64,000 bases of DNA, taken from a virus. Location: positions 1 through 64,000 of the IMG/VR virus record IMGVR_UViG_3300025168_009799; one strand, 5' to 3'. This document shows, piece after piece, positions 33,861 to 41,291 of this stretch. The position numbers were made by a program, and so were the translations under genes. Numbering within the stretch: position 1 is the stretch's first letter; each line of letters begins with the position of its first letter. A model generated the notes under the pieces. That model did no database searches and was not told where the DNA came from. It worked only from the letters and a program-made list of their open reading frames with translations.

Positions 33861-34301
33861 ATGGCAAATTTAACAGTAAAAACAGTTTTATCTAGTGCAG
33901 ACCTTCTGGGAATTCCTTTAGATATACACTCTAAAATATCTCTTTCAGGTAATGGAAAAGGTAAATCGTTTAGTAAATTTACTACACAGACTGCTACGGG
34001 CACACCTGTTGCATTACCAGCTAGTGCTTTTTCAAGTACTGATAAAAGAGTATTTATCTATATAAAAAATAGCGGTGTAGATGCTACCCATTATGTTAAT
34101 CTTTGGGTTAAAAATACATTATCAGCTGCAACATTAAATGCTACTGATTGTACTAGTTGTGGAGATTACACTCAGTATATACAGATAGCAGAAATTCCAG
34201 CAGGAGGAGTAATTTTATTACCTTTTGCAGGGCATGATTATATATATATAGATGCAGCTGCAGGAACTCCAGAAGTAGAATACTTAATAATGGAAGAATA
34301 A
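33861..34301 (+). CDS. Small beta-sandwich virion protein
   Basis: A 146-residue protein with a beta-type pattern, including KRVFIYIKNSGVDATHYVNL and IPAGGVILLPFAGHDYIYID, which resembles small phage head or tail decoration proteins. A pair of Cys (DCTSCGDYTQ) lies in a loop. It has no signal sequence and ends acidic (VEYLIMEE). It is the last gene before the envelope-directed cassette. Exact place in the virion is unknown. Confidence 0.55.
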   Translation: MANLTVKTVLSSADLLGIPLDIHSKISLSGNGKGKSFSKFTTQTATGTPVALPASAFSSTDKRVFIYIKNSGVDATHYVNLWVKNTLSAATLNATDCTSCGDYTQYIQIAEIPAGGVILLPFAGHDYIYIDAAAGTPEVEYLIMEE

Positions 34302-34304
34302 TAT

Positions 34305-35390
34305 ATGAAGAATTTCTTAATATTTTTATTACTAGTATGTTCAACTAGTTTATATTCTCAAGATGTAGATTTTAAAGAGCTTATTAAAAAGCAATTGAAA
34401 TTCTCTACGGTTTATGGGGCTGTAAATGGAGGAACTTCTGTATCAGATGTTAATAGATTTTCTGTTTTAGATGGGCTACAAACATCTATTATAGAGACTC
34501 CTTATGATTACTCTGTTACTTTTGGATTAAGAAAAATAGCAAGATTTGGTTATGAGAATAAAGCACAAACATTTTATGATGGTACAGAGTCTAATTATAG
34601 TGATGCTGCTACAGTAGGAAAAGTAAGAGGATTTGAATATTTATTTGAGATAGATTACGCTAGACAACAAGGGGTAGATTATATAGATCAGCATCATTTT
34701 ATTAGATATAGCTCTGATGATGATTGTGAGGGTCCTTATTGTATAGATCATTTTGCAGCTAAAGCAGAGTATTTAAAAGACGGATTTGCTGATATAGAAT
34801 ATTTTGAATTATCAGAAAGGTATAGAATAAAAAGAAATAGAGATTTAGCAATTAGTATAGGTGTAACACATAGATTAGCAGAACCATATGGGTACAACCC
34901 TTTAGATGAATGGATGTTAAGTAATGGTAATTTACACTATACATATTTAGCTATAGAAGAAGGATATACAATAGATGTACGTGCAAATGAATATAAAGAC
35001 CCTGATGGGAATGTAGTTGCTAATAGCGCAGAAGTATGGAAGGAAGTAGTAGTTCCACAAATACTATCTGACTATACTGAAAAGAAAAGAAATGAGTTAA
35101 AAAATATTATACAACATTCTCTTGTGATAGGATTTGATTATTATAAATATAATAAAAAAACATGGTTACATGCTTGGGGTAATTTAATGCCTTGGCATTA
35201 TAATGACGGTAACGAATTTTCATACCATAATTATATAACTGACGACCAATGGTATGATTATTCTGCTGGACTTATATATGGTATAAAGCATAGTAAAAAC
35301 TTAGGGTATTTTATTGAAGGAAAATATAATAAGTATTGGAATAGAGAATGGTATGATTTTAAATTAGGAATTAATTACGTAATATTTTAA
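34305..35390 (+). CDS. Predicted exported outer-membrane beta-barrel protein
   Basis: A 361-residue protein with a clear Bacteroidota-type signal peptide (MKNFLIFLLLVCSTSLYSQ, cut after SQ). The rest contains amphipathic, aromatic-rich strands (RYRIKRNRDLAISIGVTHRL, SAGLIYGIKHSKNLGYF) and ends with a strand closing in Phe (LGINYVIF), the usual outer-membrane barrel signature. Such a product would go through Sec and the BAM complex to the host outer membrane. It is not a normal virion part. It is encoded between fibre and lysis genes, so a late surface-modifying or superinfection-blocking role is a reasonable inference. Barrel assignment is from pattern only. Confidence 0.65.
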   Translation: MKNFLIFLLLVCSTSLYSQDVDFKELIKKQLKFSTVYGAVNGGTSVSDVNRFSVLDGLQTSIIETPYDYSVTFGLRKIARFGYENKAQTFYDGTESNYSDAATVGKVRGFEYLFEIDYARQQGVDYIDQHHFIRYSSDDDCEGPYCIDHFAAKAEYLKDGFADIEYFELSERYRIKRNRDLAISIGVTHRLAEPYGYNPLDEWMLSNGNLHYTYLAIEEGYTIDVRANEYKDPDGNVVANSAEVWKEVVVPQILSDYTEKKRNELKNIIQHSLVIGFDYYKYNKKTWLHAWGNLMPWHYNDGNEFSYHNYITDDQWYDYSAGLIYGIKHSKNLGYFIEGKYNKYWNREWYDFKLGINYVIF

Positions 35391-35401
35391 AAATAAAAAA
35401 A

Positions 35402-35506
35402 ATGAAAAAGAAAATTTGTAAATGGGTTCAAGCTATAACATTTGGATTAATATGTTTTGGTTGGTGTGTATGTGAGTGTGGTAAAGATAATTGTTGTCAA
35501 GCGTAA
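35402..35506 (+). CDS. 34-residue Cys-rich membrane peptide
   Basis: A short frame starting MKKKICKWVQAITFGLICFG and ending with seven further residues of Cys-rich tail (CVCECG, DNCCQA). A basic N-terminus plus a hydrophobic segment at about 8-24 suggests a membrane insertion or signal segment; the lipobox match is poor. The stop overlaps the next ATG as TAATG and it fills the gap after the barrel gene, which supports it being real. It could be a tiny regulator of lysis or an envelope peptide. Confidence 0.5.
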   Translation: MKKKICKWVQAITFGLICFGWCVCECGKDNCCQA

Positions 35507-35748
35507 TGAAAACTAGTGTGAAAGACGAAATAATATTAATGGAACATAGAATGAATTCAATGGAAGATAAAATGGATAAAATAGATTCTAAGTTGGATAT
35601 GCTAACTGAAAAATTATTAGACCCAGATTATGGTGTAACAGCTAGAGTAAACAGAAATACTACTCATCGTAAATTAATGAGTAAGGCTTTATGGGTTATC
35701 TATGCTGTAGTAATAGGTGTAGTTATTAAATTGGTATGGAATGGCTAA
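35506..35748 (+). CDS. Small membrane protein with coiled coil (XhlA/holin-like)
   Basis: An 80-residue protein started at ATG 35506 (MKTSVKDEIILMEHRMNSM), coupled to the preceding stop; an in-frame TTG at 35491 is unlikely. A charged coiled coil (EDKMDKIDSKLDMLTEKLL) is followed by GVTARVNRNTTHRKLM and a single C-terminal membrane helix (ALWVIYAVVIGVVIKLVW). This order matches XhlA-like hemolysin/holin-associated proteins of phages. It may assist lysis or anchor partners at the inner membrane. It overlaps the next gene by 8 nt. Confidence 0.6.
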   Translation: MKTSVKDEIILMEHRMNSMEDKMDKIDSKLDMLTEKLLDPDYGVTARVNRNTTHRKLMSKALWVIYAVVIGVVIKLVWNG

Positions 35749-36052
35749 AGAATTAAACGAAAATACAACATTTAATATGAGTGTGAAAACAATGCTAGCT
35801 TTAGGGTTTGGCATTGCTACTTTAATAGCTGGGTGGTATTCATTAATGGCTGAGATACAAGAAGCTAAAGAAACTCCAACTCCAATTACTATTGAAGAAA
35901 TAATTAAGGAGATACCAGAGGCTGAAATAACTAGAATGGAGTTTGATATGAAAGATCAGATGATTAGACAAACTATTATGACAACTCAATCTGATGTCGA
36001 AGAAATGAAAAAAACTCTTGAAAAGATAGAGGATAAACTTTATAATAGATGA
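35741..36052 (+). CDS. Small membrane protein with periplasmic coiled coil
   Basis: A 103-residue protein with one membrane helix at about 15-32 (TMLALGFGIATLIAGWYSLM), then an acidic segment with ITIEEIIKEIPEAEIT and a charged coiled coil ending KKTLEKIEDKLYNR. By the positive-inside pattern the coiled part could be outside the inner membrane, like a spanin-type or holin partner protein, but no lipoprotein partner with a clear lipobox was found. It overlaps neighbours on both sides (8 nt and 4 nt), so it is tightly coupled. Function unknown. Confidence 0.55.
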   Translation: MAKELNENTTFNMSVKTMLALGFGIATLIAGWYSLMAEIQEAKETPTPITIEEIIKEIPEAEITRMEFDMKDQMIRQTIMTTQSDVEEMKKTLEKIEDKLYNR

Positions 36053-36408
36053 AAGACAAGATTACATGGAAGATGTTTACTCTGTATATGTTAATTATTG
36101 CTTTCATGTTAGTATGTAGCGGAGCGTTTGCTCAAGTTCAAGTAGCATATTTTAATGCTAGTTGGAATAACGCTAATGATGTTAAATGGGTAAATAAGTT
36201 AACTGATGTAAAAACTTTTAACTTTATAGATATAAGTAACGATACAGAACTACAGAAGAAGCATAAAATAGCAGTTGTACCTACTATTATAGTATTTAAA
36301 GATAATGTAGAAGTTGTTAGGTTTCAAGCTGATTTAAGTTTTAAAATGGTAGCAACAAGAGAAGAAGTACAAGAAGAAATAGATAACCAATTAATGAGTG
36401 ATTTTTAA
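36049..36408 (+). CDS. Exported thioredoxin-fold protein lacking catalytic cysteines
   Basis: A 119-residue protein with an N-terminal hydrophobic export segment (about 10-29, ending SGAFAQ). The mature part follows thioredoxin order: VAYFNASWNNAN strand and active-site turn, then NFIDISNDTELQKKHKI, then VPTIIVFKDNVEVVRF with the cis-Pro at P78. The WCGPC active site aligns with W39-N40-N41-A42-N43, so both Cys are replaced by Asn; redox activity is therefore not expected. It may act as a binding or scaffold module in the periplasm. Families of redox-dead thioredoxins exist, but a phage-encoded exported one is unusual. Confidence 0.7.
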   Translation: MKDKITWKMFTLYMLIIAFMLVCSGAFAQVQVAYFNASWNNANDVKWVNKLTDVKTFNFIDISNDTELQKKHKIAVVPTIIVFKDNVEVVRFQADLSFKMVATREEVQEEIDNQLMSDF

Positions 36409-38769
36409 ATGAGAAAAATATTATTATTATTATTATTACCTATAATAACTTTTGCACAAAAAGAAGTTGTTATACATGTAACAACAGATAATTATCCATC
36501 TGAAACAAGGTGGGTATTACATGCTGATAGTTTTCAAGGTCCTATACTAGATGAAGTAGCTTATGGATATTATGATTCTTCTAGTACTACTTATACGGAT
36601 ACAGTTTATATCCCAGATAGTATAACTAATATTTCTTGGGTTATATACGATCAATATGGCGATGGTATGCCAGGAGGGAGTTATTATGTTTCTATATGTG
36701 GAGATACTATAGTTAATTATCCTGTACCTACATTTACAAATGGGTTAATACACAATAGAGTAGTTCCTCAATGTATGCCTAATCCACCACCGTGTGTACC
36801 AGCTAAGGTTATAATTAACTTAGATCAATATCAAAGTGAGACATCTTGGGACATAAAAGACACAAATGGGATAATTTATGCAGAATCAGTTACATACGCA
36901 GGAAATCCTGACTATGCTACTATTATAATACCTGTATGTGTACCTAAAGGAGACTTAATTTTTACTATATATGATAGCTATGGTGATGGGTTAAATGGTT
37001 CTTTATGGCAAGGGCAAGACGGTTCTTATTATTTAACACAATGTAATGACACATTAATATATGGTACAGATCCAGCATTTGGTTCTGATACAACGCATGT
37101 ATTTGCATCTGATTCATGCCCTCCTATATTAGGATGTACTGATCCAGCTTATACAGAGTTTAATCCATTTGCTAATTTAGATGATGGGTCTTGTTCTATA
37201 TTAAAGATATTTGGATGTATTGATATATCAATGTACAATTTTGATCCTACTGCTAATACAATGGATATGATTGATAGTTGTGATTACACATTAGTATTAC
37301 ACGATTTAATGGGTAATGGATGGGTTGGTTCTTCTTTAAAGATATATGCTGATGACACAACAGAATATTACAATGCTGGTGGATTTGATGATATTTACAG
37401 CGTTAGTTTAAGGGCTCCGGAATTAATAAGTATACAATTTTTTATTAGTTCTCAAGCAGCTTTAACAACAATAGAATGTGGTTTTACTTTAATTAATCCA
37501 GAAGGTGATACATTAATAAGTGTTCTACCTCCATTCATACAACCTTTATTTGTTTATAATGTAATAACAGATTGTGGTAATACTTGTATCGAAAAGATAT
37601 ATGGGTGTACAATCTTAACAGCAGTAAATTATGATCCACTTGCAAATACAGACGATGTAAGTTGTTATTATGATCCTGGATGTACTAGCCCTGCATTTTT
37701 AGAATATTATACTCAAGGGTTTGTAGCTGATTACGACGATGGTTCCTGTGCTACACAAGCTGTTTGGGGTTGTATTGACAGTACAGCATTTAACTACGAC
37801 CCATTAGCTAATATAAGTAATGGAGGATGTGTACCTGTTATTATAGGGTGCATGCAACCTTTAGCATTTAATTATAATCCTAATGCTAATACTTCTGGGC
37901 CTTGTACTCCTATTATATATGGATGTATGAGCCAATTAGCTATTAATTACGACTCATTAGCTAATACAGATGATGGAAGTTGTATAGGAATAGTGTATGG
38001 ATGTACAGATACTTTAGCTTTTAATTGGGACCCTAATGCTAATGTAGATGATAGCTCATGTGTGCCTGTTATATATGGGTGTATAAATCCAACTATGTTT
38101 AACTATTGTGATAGTTGTAATACTAACGATGGAAGTTGTATAGAAATATTATATGGGTGCACTGATAGTACAATGTTTAATTATAATTCTTTAGCTAATG
38201 TTGATAACAGTTCTTGCATACCTTATATTTACGGTTGTACTGATCCTAGCATGCTTAACTATGAACCAACTGCTAATACAGAAGACTTTAATTGTATTCC
38301 TTTTGTTTATGGGTGTATGGATAATACTGCTATTAACTATGATACGTTAGCTAATACTGACAATGGTTCTTGTATTGAAGCGATTGCAGGATGTAGAGAT
38401 CCAAATGCGTACAATTATAATCCTCTAGCAAATATATTAGCACATGACTCTTTAGGGTGTTTATATGCCGCGGATTGGTGCATAAATGGATCTGGTAACC
38501 CTTTCTTTTTAAACGACGAGTGTTATGCTTGGGTAATATCAGTAGATGATTATTGTTGTGAAAATGAATGGGATAGTATCTGTCAATTAACTTATAATCA
38601 TTGTGATGATAATTGGACAGGGTCTATACCTTCTAGATTAATGGTTACAAGTAAACGTACTTTAATAACTATTGTAGATGTTTTAGGTAGAGAAATAAAA
38701 GAAGAAACTAATCAGCTTCTATTCTATATATATGATGATGGAAGTGTAGATAAAATAATAAAAGAATGA
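36409..38769 (+). CDS. Exported repeat protein with T9SS-type C-terminal signal
   Basis: A 786-residue protein starting with a signal peptide (MRKILLLLLLPIITFAQ). Two N-terminal domains of about 100 residues each carry IYDQYGDGMPGG and IYDSYGDGLNGS. From about 241 to 680 there are 13 repeats of GC-x-D-x-x-(A/M)-x-N-(Y/F)-x-P-x-A-N-x-D-(D/N)-x-SC (for example GCTDTLAFNWDPNANVDDSSC). The end, RTLITIVDVLGREIKEETNQ followed by LLFYIYDDGSVDKIIKE, matches the type A sorting domain of the type IX secretion system, established for Bacteroidota surface proteins. It would go through Sec, then T9SS to the outer surface. It is unlike virion proteins and is probably host-derived or made to change the host surface. 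Confidence 0.8.
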   Translation: MRKILLLLLLPIITFAQKEVVIHVTTDNYPSETRWVLHADSFQGPILDEVAYGYYDSSSTTYTDTVYIPDSITNISWVIYDQYGDGMPGGSYYVSICGDTIVNYPVPTFTNGLIHNRVVPQCMPNPPPCVPAKVIINLDQYQSETSWDIKDTNGIIYAESVTYAGNPDYATIIIPVCVPKGDLIFTIYDSYGDGLNGSLWQGQDGSYYLTQCNDTLIYGTDPAFGSDTTHVFASDSCPPILGCTDPAYTEFNPFANLDDGSCSILKIFGCIDISMYNFDPTANTMDMIDSCDYTLVLHDLMGNGWVGSSLKIYADDTTEYYNAGGFDDIYSVSLRAPELISIQFFISSQAALTTIECGFTLINPEGDTLISVLPPFIQPLFVYNVITDCGNTCIEKIYGCTILTAVNYDPLANTDDVSCYYDPGCTSPAFLEYYTQGFVADYDDGSCATQAVWGCIDSTAFNYDPLANISNGGCVPVIIGCMQPLAFNYNPNANTSGPCTPIIYGCMSQLAINYDSLANTDDGSCIGIVYGCTDTLAFNWDPNANVDDSSCVPVIYGCINPTMFNYCDSCNTNDGSCIEILYGCTDSTMFNYNSLANVDNSSCIPYIYGCTDPSMLNYEPTANTEDFNCIPFVYGCMDNTAINYDTLANTDNGSCIEAIAGCRDPNAYNYNPLANILAHDSLGCLYAADWCINGSGNPFFLNDECYAWVISVDDYCCENEWDSICQLTYNHCDDNWTGSIPSRLMVTSKRTLITIVDVLGREIKEETNQLLFYIYDDGSVDKIIKE

Positions 38770-39377
38770 AATATTATAGAGAACAGATTCAAAAAGTAAT
38801 GTTAGAGAAAGGATACAAATATTTTACAAATGATAACTATGATGTAAATATTATAGGTATTAGGAATTCTGATACCCACGGTAAAGTTACAAATGCATTT
38901 GATGATATAATAACTATAACATTTAAAGATGAAGAGGGTAAATGGCATTATAATGAATATGAGTGTACTACAGATCCTGGTACCTCTTATATGGATAATC
39001 CAATATTAGAAAATACAGGATGTGCAATATTAAAACCGGGGCAATATAGAGGATCTCATAAATTAAGATTGCATGCAGGTAAATATTTAGCATTAGGTCA
39101 AAAGAAAAATGTTACAGTGTATAGAGATAATGATAGAGACGATAAGTATGATCTAAATGAATCTAATACTGACACAGGATTATTTGGCATAAACATACAC
39201 AGAGCAACTGGCAGATCTGGCAAGACCTCTACTTATGTAAACAAGTGGAGTGCAGGGTGTCAAGTAATAGCAAGTAATGATGATTGGCATGAATTCTTAG
39301 ATATATGCCAAACAGCTAGAGAAGTGTGGGGAAATAGTTTCTCTTATACATTATTAGAAAGTAAAGACATTATATAA
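38766..39377 (+). CDS. Endolysin with L,D-transpeptidase-like signature
   Basis: A 203-residue protein. A start MKYYREQIQKVMLEKGYKYF is followed by NIIGIRNSDTHGKVTNAFDD. Later segments include TTDPGTSYMDNPILENTGCA and KPGQYRG, and the closing INIHRATG (H145) with WSAGCQV (C165) match the His and Ser-x-Gly-Cys pattern of YkuD/L,D-transpeptidase folds. This type is common as a lysis-region protein in Bacteroidota phages and should act on peptidoglycan. It has no signal peptide, so release would need the holin encoded next. Hydrolase rather than transpeptidase activity is inferred from the role. Confidence 0.68.
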   Translation: MKYYREQIQKVMLEKGYKYFTNDNYDVNIIGIRNSDTHGKVTNAFDDIITITFKDEEGKWHYNEYECTTDPGTSYMDNPILENTGCAILKPGQYRGSHKLRLHAGKYLALGQKKNVTVYRDNDRDDKYDLNESNTDTGLFGINIHRATGRSGKTSTYVNKWSAGCQVIASNDDWHEFLDICQTAREVWGNSFSYTLLESKDII

Positions 39378-39392
39378 ATTAAAAATAAAATT

Positions 39393-39785
39393 ATGAGTAT
39401 ATTAACAAAAATATTTAGTGGTGGTGCAACAGAACTAGTAAAAGGTGTAGGCGGTGTAATAGATAATTTACATACATCTAAAGAAGAGAAGCTTGCTGCT
39501 ACACAAAAAATACAAGAGCTTGTAGCTAGCTATGAGACTCAGATGGAAAAAGAAATCTCATCAAGGTGGAGCGCAGACATGAAGTCTGACTCTTGGTTGA
39601 GTAAGAATGTTAGACCTTTAGTTTTAGTATTCTTAGTTGTATGTACAGTATTAATGATATTTATTGATGCTGGATCTATTAAATTTGTAGTAGAGCCTAA
39701 ATGGACTGACCTATTACAATTAGTATTAATAACTGTGATCGGTGCCTATTTTGGAGGTAGATCGCTAGAGAAGACAAAAAAATAA
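39393..39785 (+). CDS. Holin (3-TM, GTA_holin_3TM type)
   Basis: A 130-residue protein: an amphipathic N-terminal region (FSGGATELVKGVGGVIDNL), a charged helix with SRWSADMKSDSWLSKNVRP at about 57-75, then hydrophobic helices LVLVFLVVCTVLMIFID and LLQLVLITVIGAYFGG before a basic tail (RSLEKTKK). The SDSWLSKNVRPL turn and the GAYFGGRS end are characteristic of the 3TM holin family found in gene transfer agents and phages. It lies right after the endolysin. It should form membrane lesions that release the endolysin. Confidence 0.85.
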   Translation: MSILTKIFSGGATELVKGVGGVIDNLHTSKEEKLAATQKIQELVASYETQMEKEISSRWSADMKSDSWLSKNVRPLVLVFLVVCTVLMIFIDAGSIKFVVEPKWTDLLQLVLITVIGAYFGGRSLEKTKK

Positions 39786-39791
39786 AAAACT

Positions 39792-40106
39792 ATGGGATTA
39801 ACAGGGACAATAACACCAGAAATGGGTATAGCTATTGATGGCGCATTCGTACAATTACGAGATATATATGTAAACAAAGCACTAACGGCTTCTTGTACAG
39901 CAGATATTTTTAAAGATTCTGAAACGGCAGCAACTCCATCGAGATTAATAGAAACAATAAAATTTTCTTTTACATATAATAAAGCAGGAGAAACTAATTT
40001 AATTGCACAAGCACAAACTGCTTTAAAAGCGTTGACTTCAGTAACACTAGTAGATGGTACTGTAAGAAGTTATAATCTTACTGGATTTGAAGAGAGTGCA
40101 GCTTAA
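39792..40106 (+). CDS. Hypothetical small virion-region protein
   Basis: A 104-residue protein (MGLTGTITPEMGIAIDGAFV) with beta strands (FVQLRDIYVNKALTASCTAD) and helix AQAQTALKAL. The pattern of strands with a helix pair resembles small phage connector or tail accessory proteins. It starts 6 nt after the holin and precedes the ring genes, so it belongs to the late tail block. No named family. Confidence 0.5.
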   Translation: MGLTGTITPEMGIAIDGAFVQLRDIYVNKALTASCTADIFKDSETAATPSRLIETIKFSFTYNKAGETNLIAQAQTALKALTSVTLVDGTVRSYNLTGFEESAA

Positions 40107-40124
40107 CTATTAAAATATTAAACT

Positions 40125-40814
40125 ATGACACTTAATGAAATAGCGTATAACTTACTAAATTTAATCCGAGGGGGTAAATCTCATCATCATGAGGATATCT
40201 CTTTAGAACAAATAAAATTTAATATACGTTATTATAGAGCTATGTTAATCAGAAGAGATTATGCTAAAAATGGAAATATTACTAGGCATTTAGAACAAGA
40301 TCTTGGATGTCTTAATTTAGAGATAGTTAACGGGTCTAAATGTTGTGGGTTAGAGATTGATTGTGAAGTAGCTAGAACGGTTCTAACAATACCAAAAACA
40401 GTTAGGTTCAATTTTGAAGACGCAATTACTTTTGTAGGAGCAGGAGATGGATTAACTAGAATTCCTTTAATCAGTCCTCAAATAGCTAAATTTGCTCAAT
40501 ATGAAAAGTATACATCACAAAATCAGAAAGCATATATGATCGAGGATTATTTATATATTATGAATCCAAAAGGTCTTGAGTTTGTAAATGTGCGAGGGGT
40601 CTTTGAAAATCCTGAAGATGTTGCTAAATACGAGTGCCCGTCTGGAATATGTTATGATTCAAATTCAGAATATCCTATCCCTATGGATATGGTAGAAGCT
40701 TTAACAAAAGGTGTATTAGGCGGAGAGTTACAATTGCTAGTACAAACAATTAATGATTCAGAGAACAATGCAGTGCAAGACGAACAAGCAGCTCCAAGAC
40801 AGTCAAGAGAATAA
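40125..40814 (+). CDS. Tail ring-type structural protein (crAss-like)
   Basis: A 229-residue protein whose start, NEIAYNLLNLIRGGKSHHHE then QIKFNIRYYRAMLIRRDYAK with EQDLGCLNLEIV, matches the conserved crAss-like tail ring protein pattern as I remember it. The middle is beta-rich with FEDAITFVGAGDG and a PQIAKFAQYEKYT helix turn; the end is a Gln-rich tail. In crAss-like virions such proteins stack beneath the portal. It overlaps the next gene by 1 nt (TAATG). Ring assignment is by family pattern, not structure. Confidence 0.65.
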   Translation: MTLNEIAYNLLNLIRGGKSHHHEDISLEQIKFNIRYYRAMLIRRDYAKNGNITRHLEQDLGCLNLEIVNGSKCCGLEIDCEVARTVLTIPKTVRFNFEDAITFVGAGDGLTRIPLISPQIAKFAQYEKYTSQNQKAYMIEDYLYIMNPKGLEFVNVRGVFENPEDVAKYECPSGICYDSNSEYPIPMDMVEALTKGVLGGELQLLVQTINDSENNAVQDEQAAPRQSRE

Positions 40815-41287
40815 TGGAATATACGATAACAAATATATATAACGACTATATAAATAATCATGAGAATATTGATAAGAAACTATTTATTGATATTTGCTCT
40901 GATTTTAATATACTAGTTGTAGAACATTTACTTGAAGGTAGAAAACTTAAATTAGGAAATAACTTATCCTATATACAAATTGTACGAATGGACAGAGATC
41001 CTAGATCCCCTAGAGTAGATTGGGTAGAAAGTAACAATTATAAAAAAGAACTTATAGATAAATCTATTAAGTTATATGATAAAGAAACAGGAGAGGGCCA
41101 GAAATGGCAAATTTATTATACAGATGAGTATTATTTTAAATATTATTGGAACAAAGGAAGTTGTAGAGTACCTAATAAATCTGTATATAAATTTACAGCT
41201 ACTAGGGGATTAAAAGGGAATAAAGAAAAGTTAACTAATCTTTTGAAGTCTGATGATTTAGCATATTTAAAATTTAAAAAATTATAG
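40814..41287 (+). CDS. Conserved crAss-like protein of the ring region
   Basis: A 157-residue protein with LGNNLSYIQIVRMDRDPR, VDWVESNNYKKELIDKS and the pair KWQIYYTDEYYFKYYW and NKSVYKFTATRGLKGNKE. This combination is a typical conserved unknown located among ring genes in crAss-like genomes. It is basic and aromatic, which suits a protein bound to nucleic acid or to ring surfaces. Whether it is in the virion is not clear from sequence. Confidence 0.6.
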   Translation: MEYTITNIYNDYINNHENIDKKLFIDICSDFNILVVEHLLEGRKLKLGNNLSYIQIVRMDRDPRSPRVDWVESNNYKKELIDKSIKLYDKETGEGQKWQIYYTDEYYFKYYWNKGSCRVPNKSVYKFTATRGLKGNKEKLTNLLKSDDLAYLKFKKL

Positions 41288-41291
41288 AAAT

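Noticed and set aside
35491-35505. TTG start for the XhlA-like gene at 35491
   Set aside because: The TTG lies inside the 34-residue gene; ATG 35506 is coupled to its stop as TAATG and is the better start.
36661-38769. Tail fibre role for the 13-repeat protein
   Set aside because: It has a signal peptide and a T9SS-like end, which a virion component assembled in the cytoplasm would not need.
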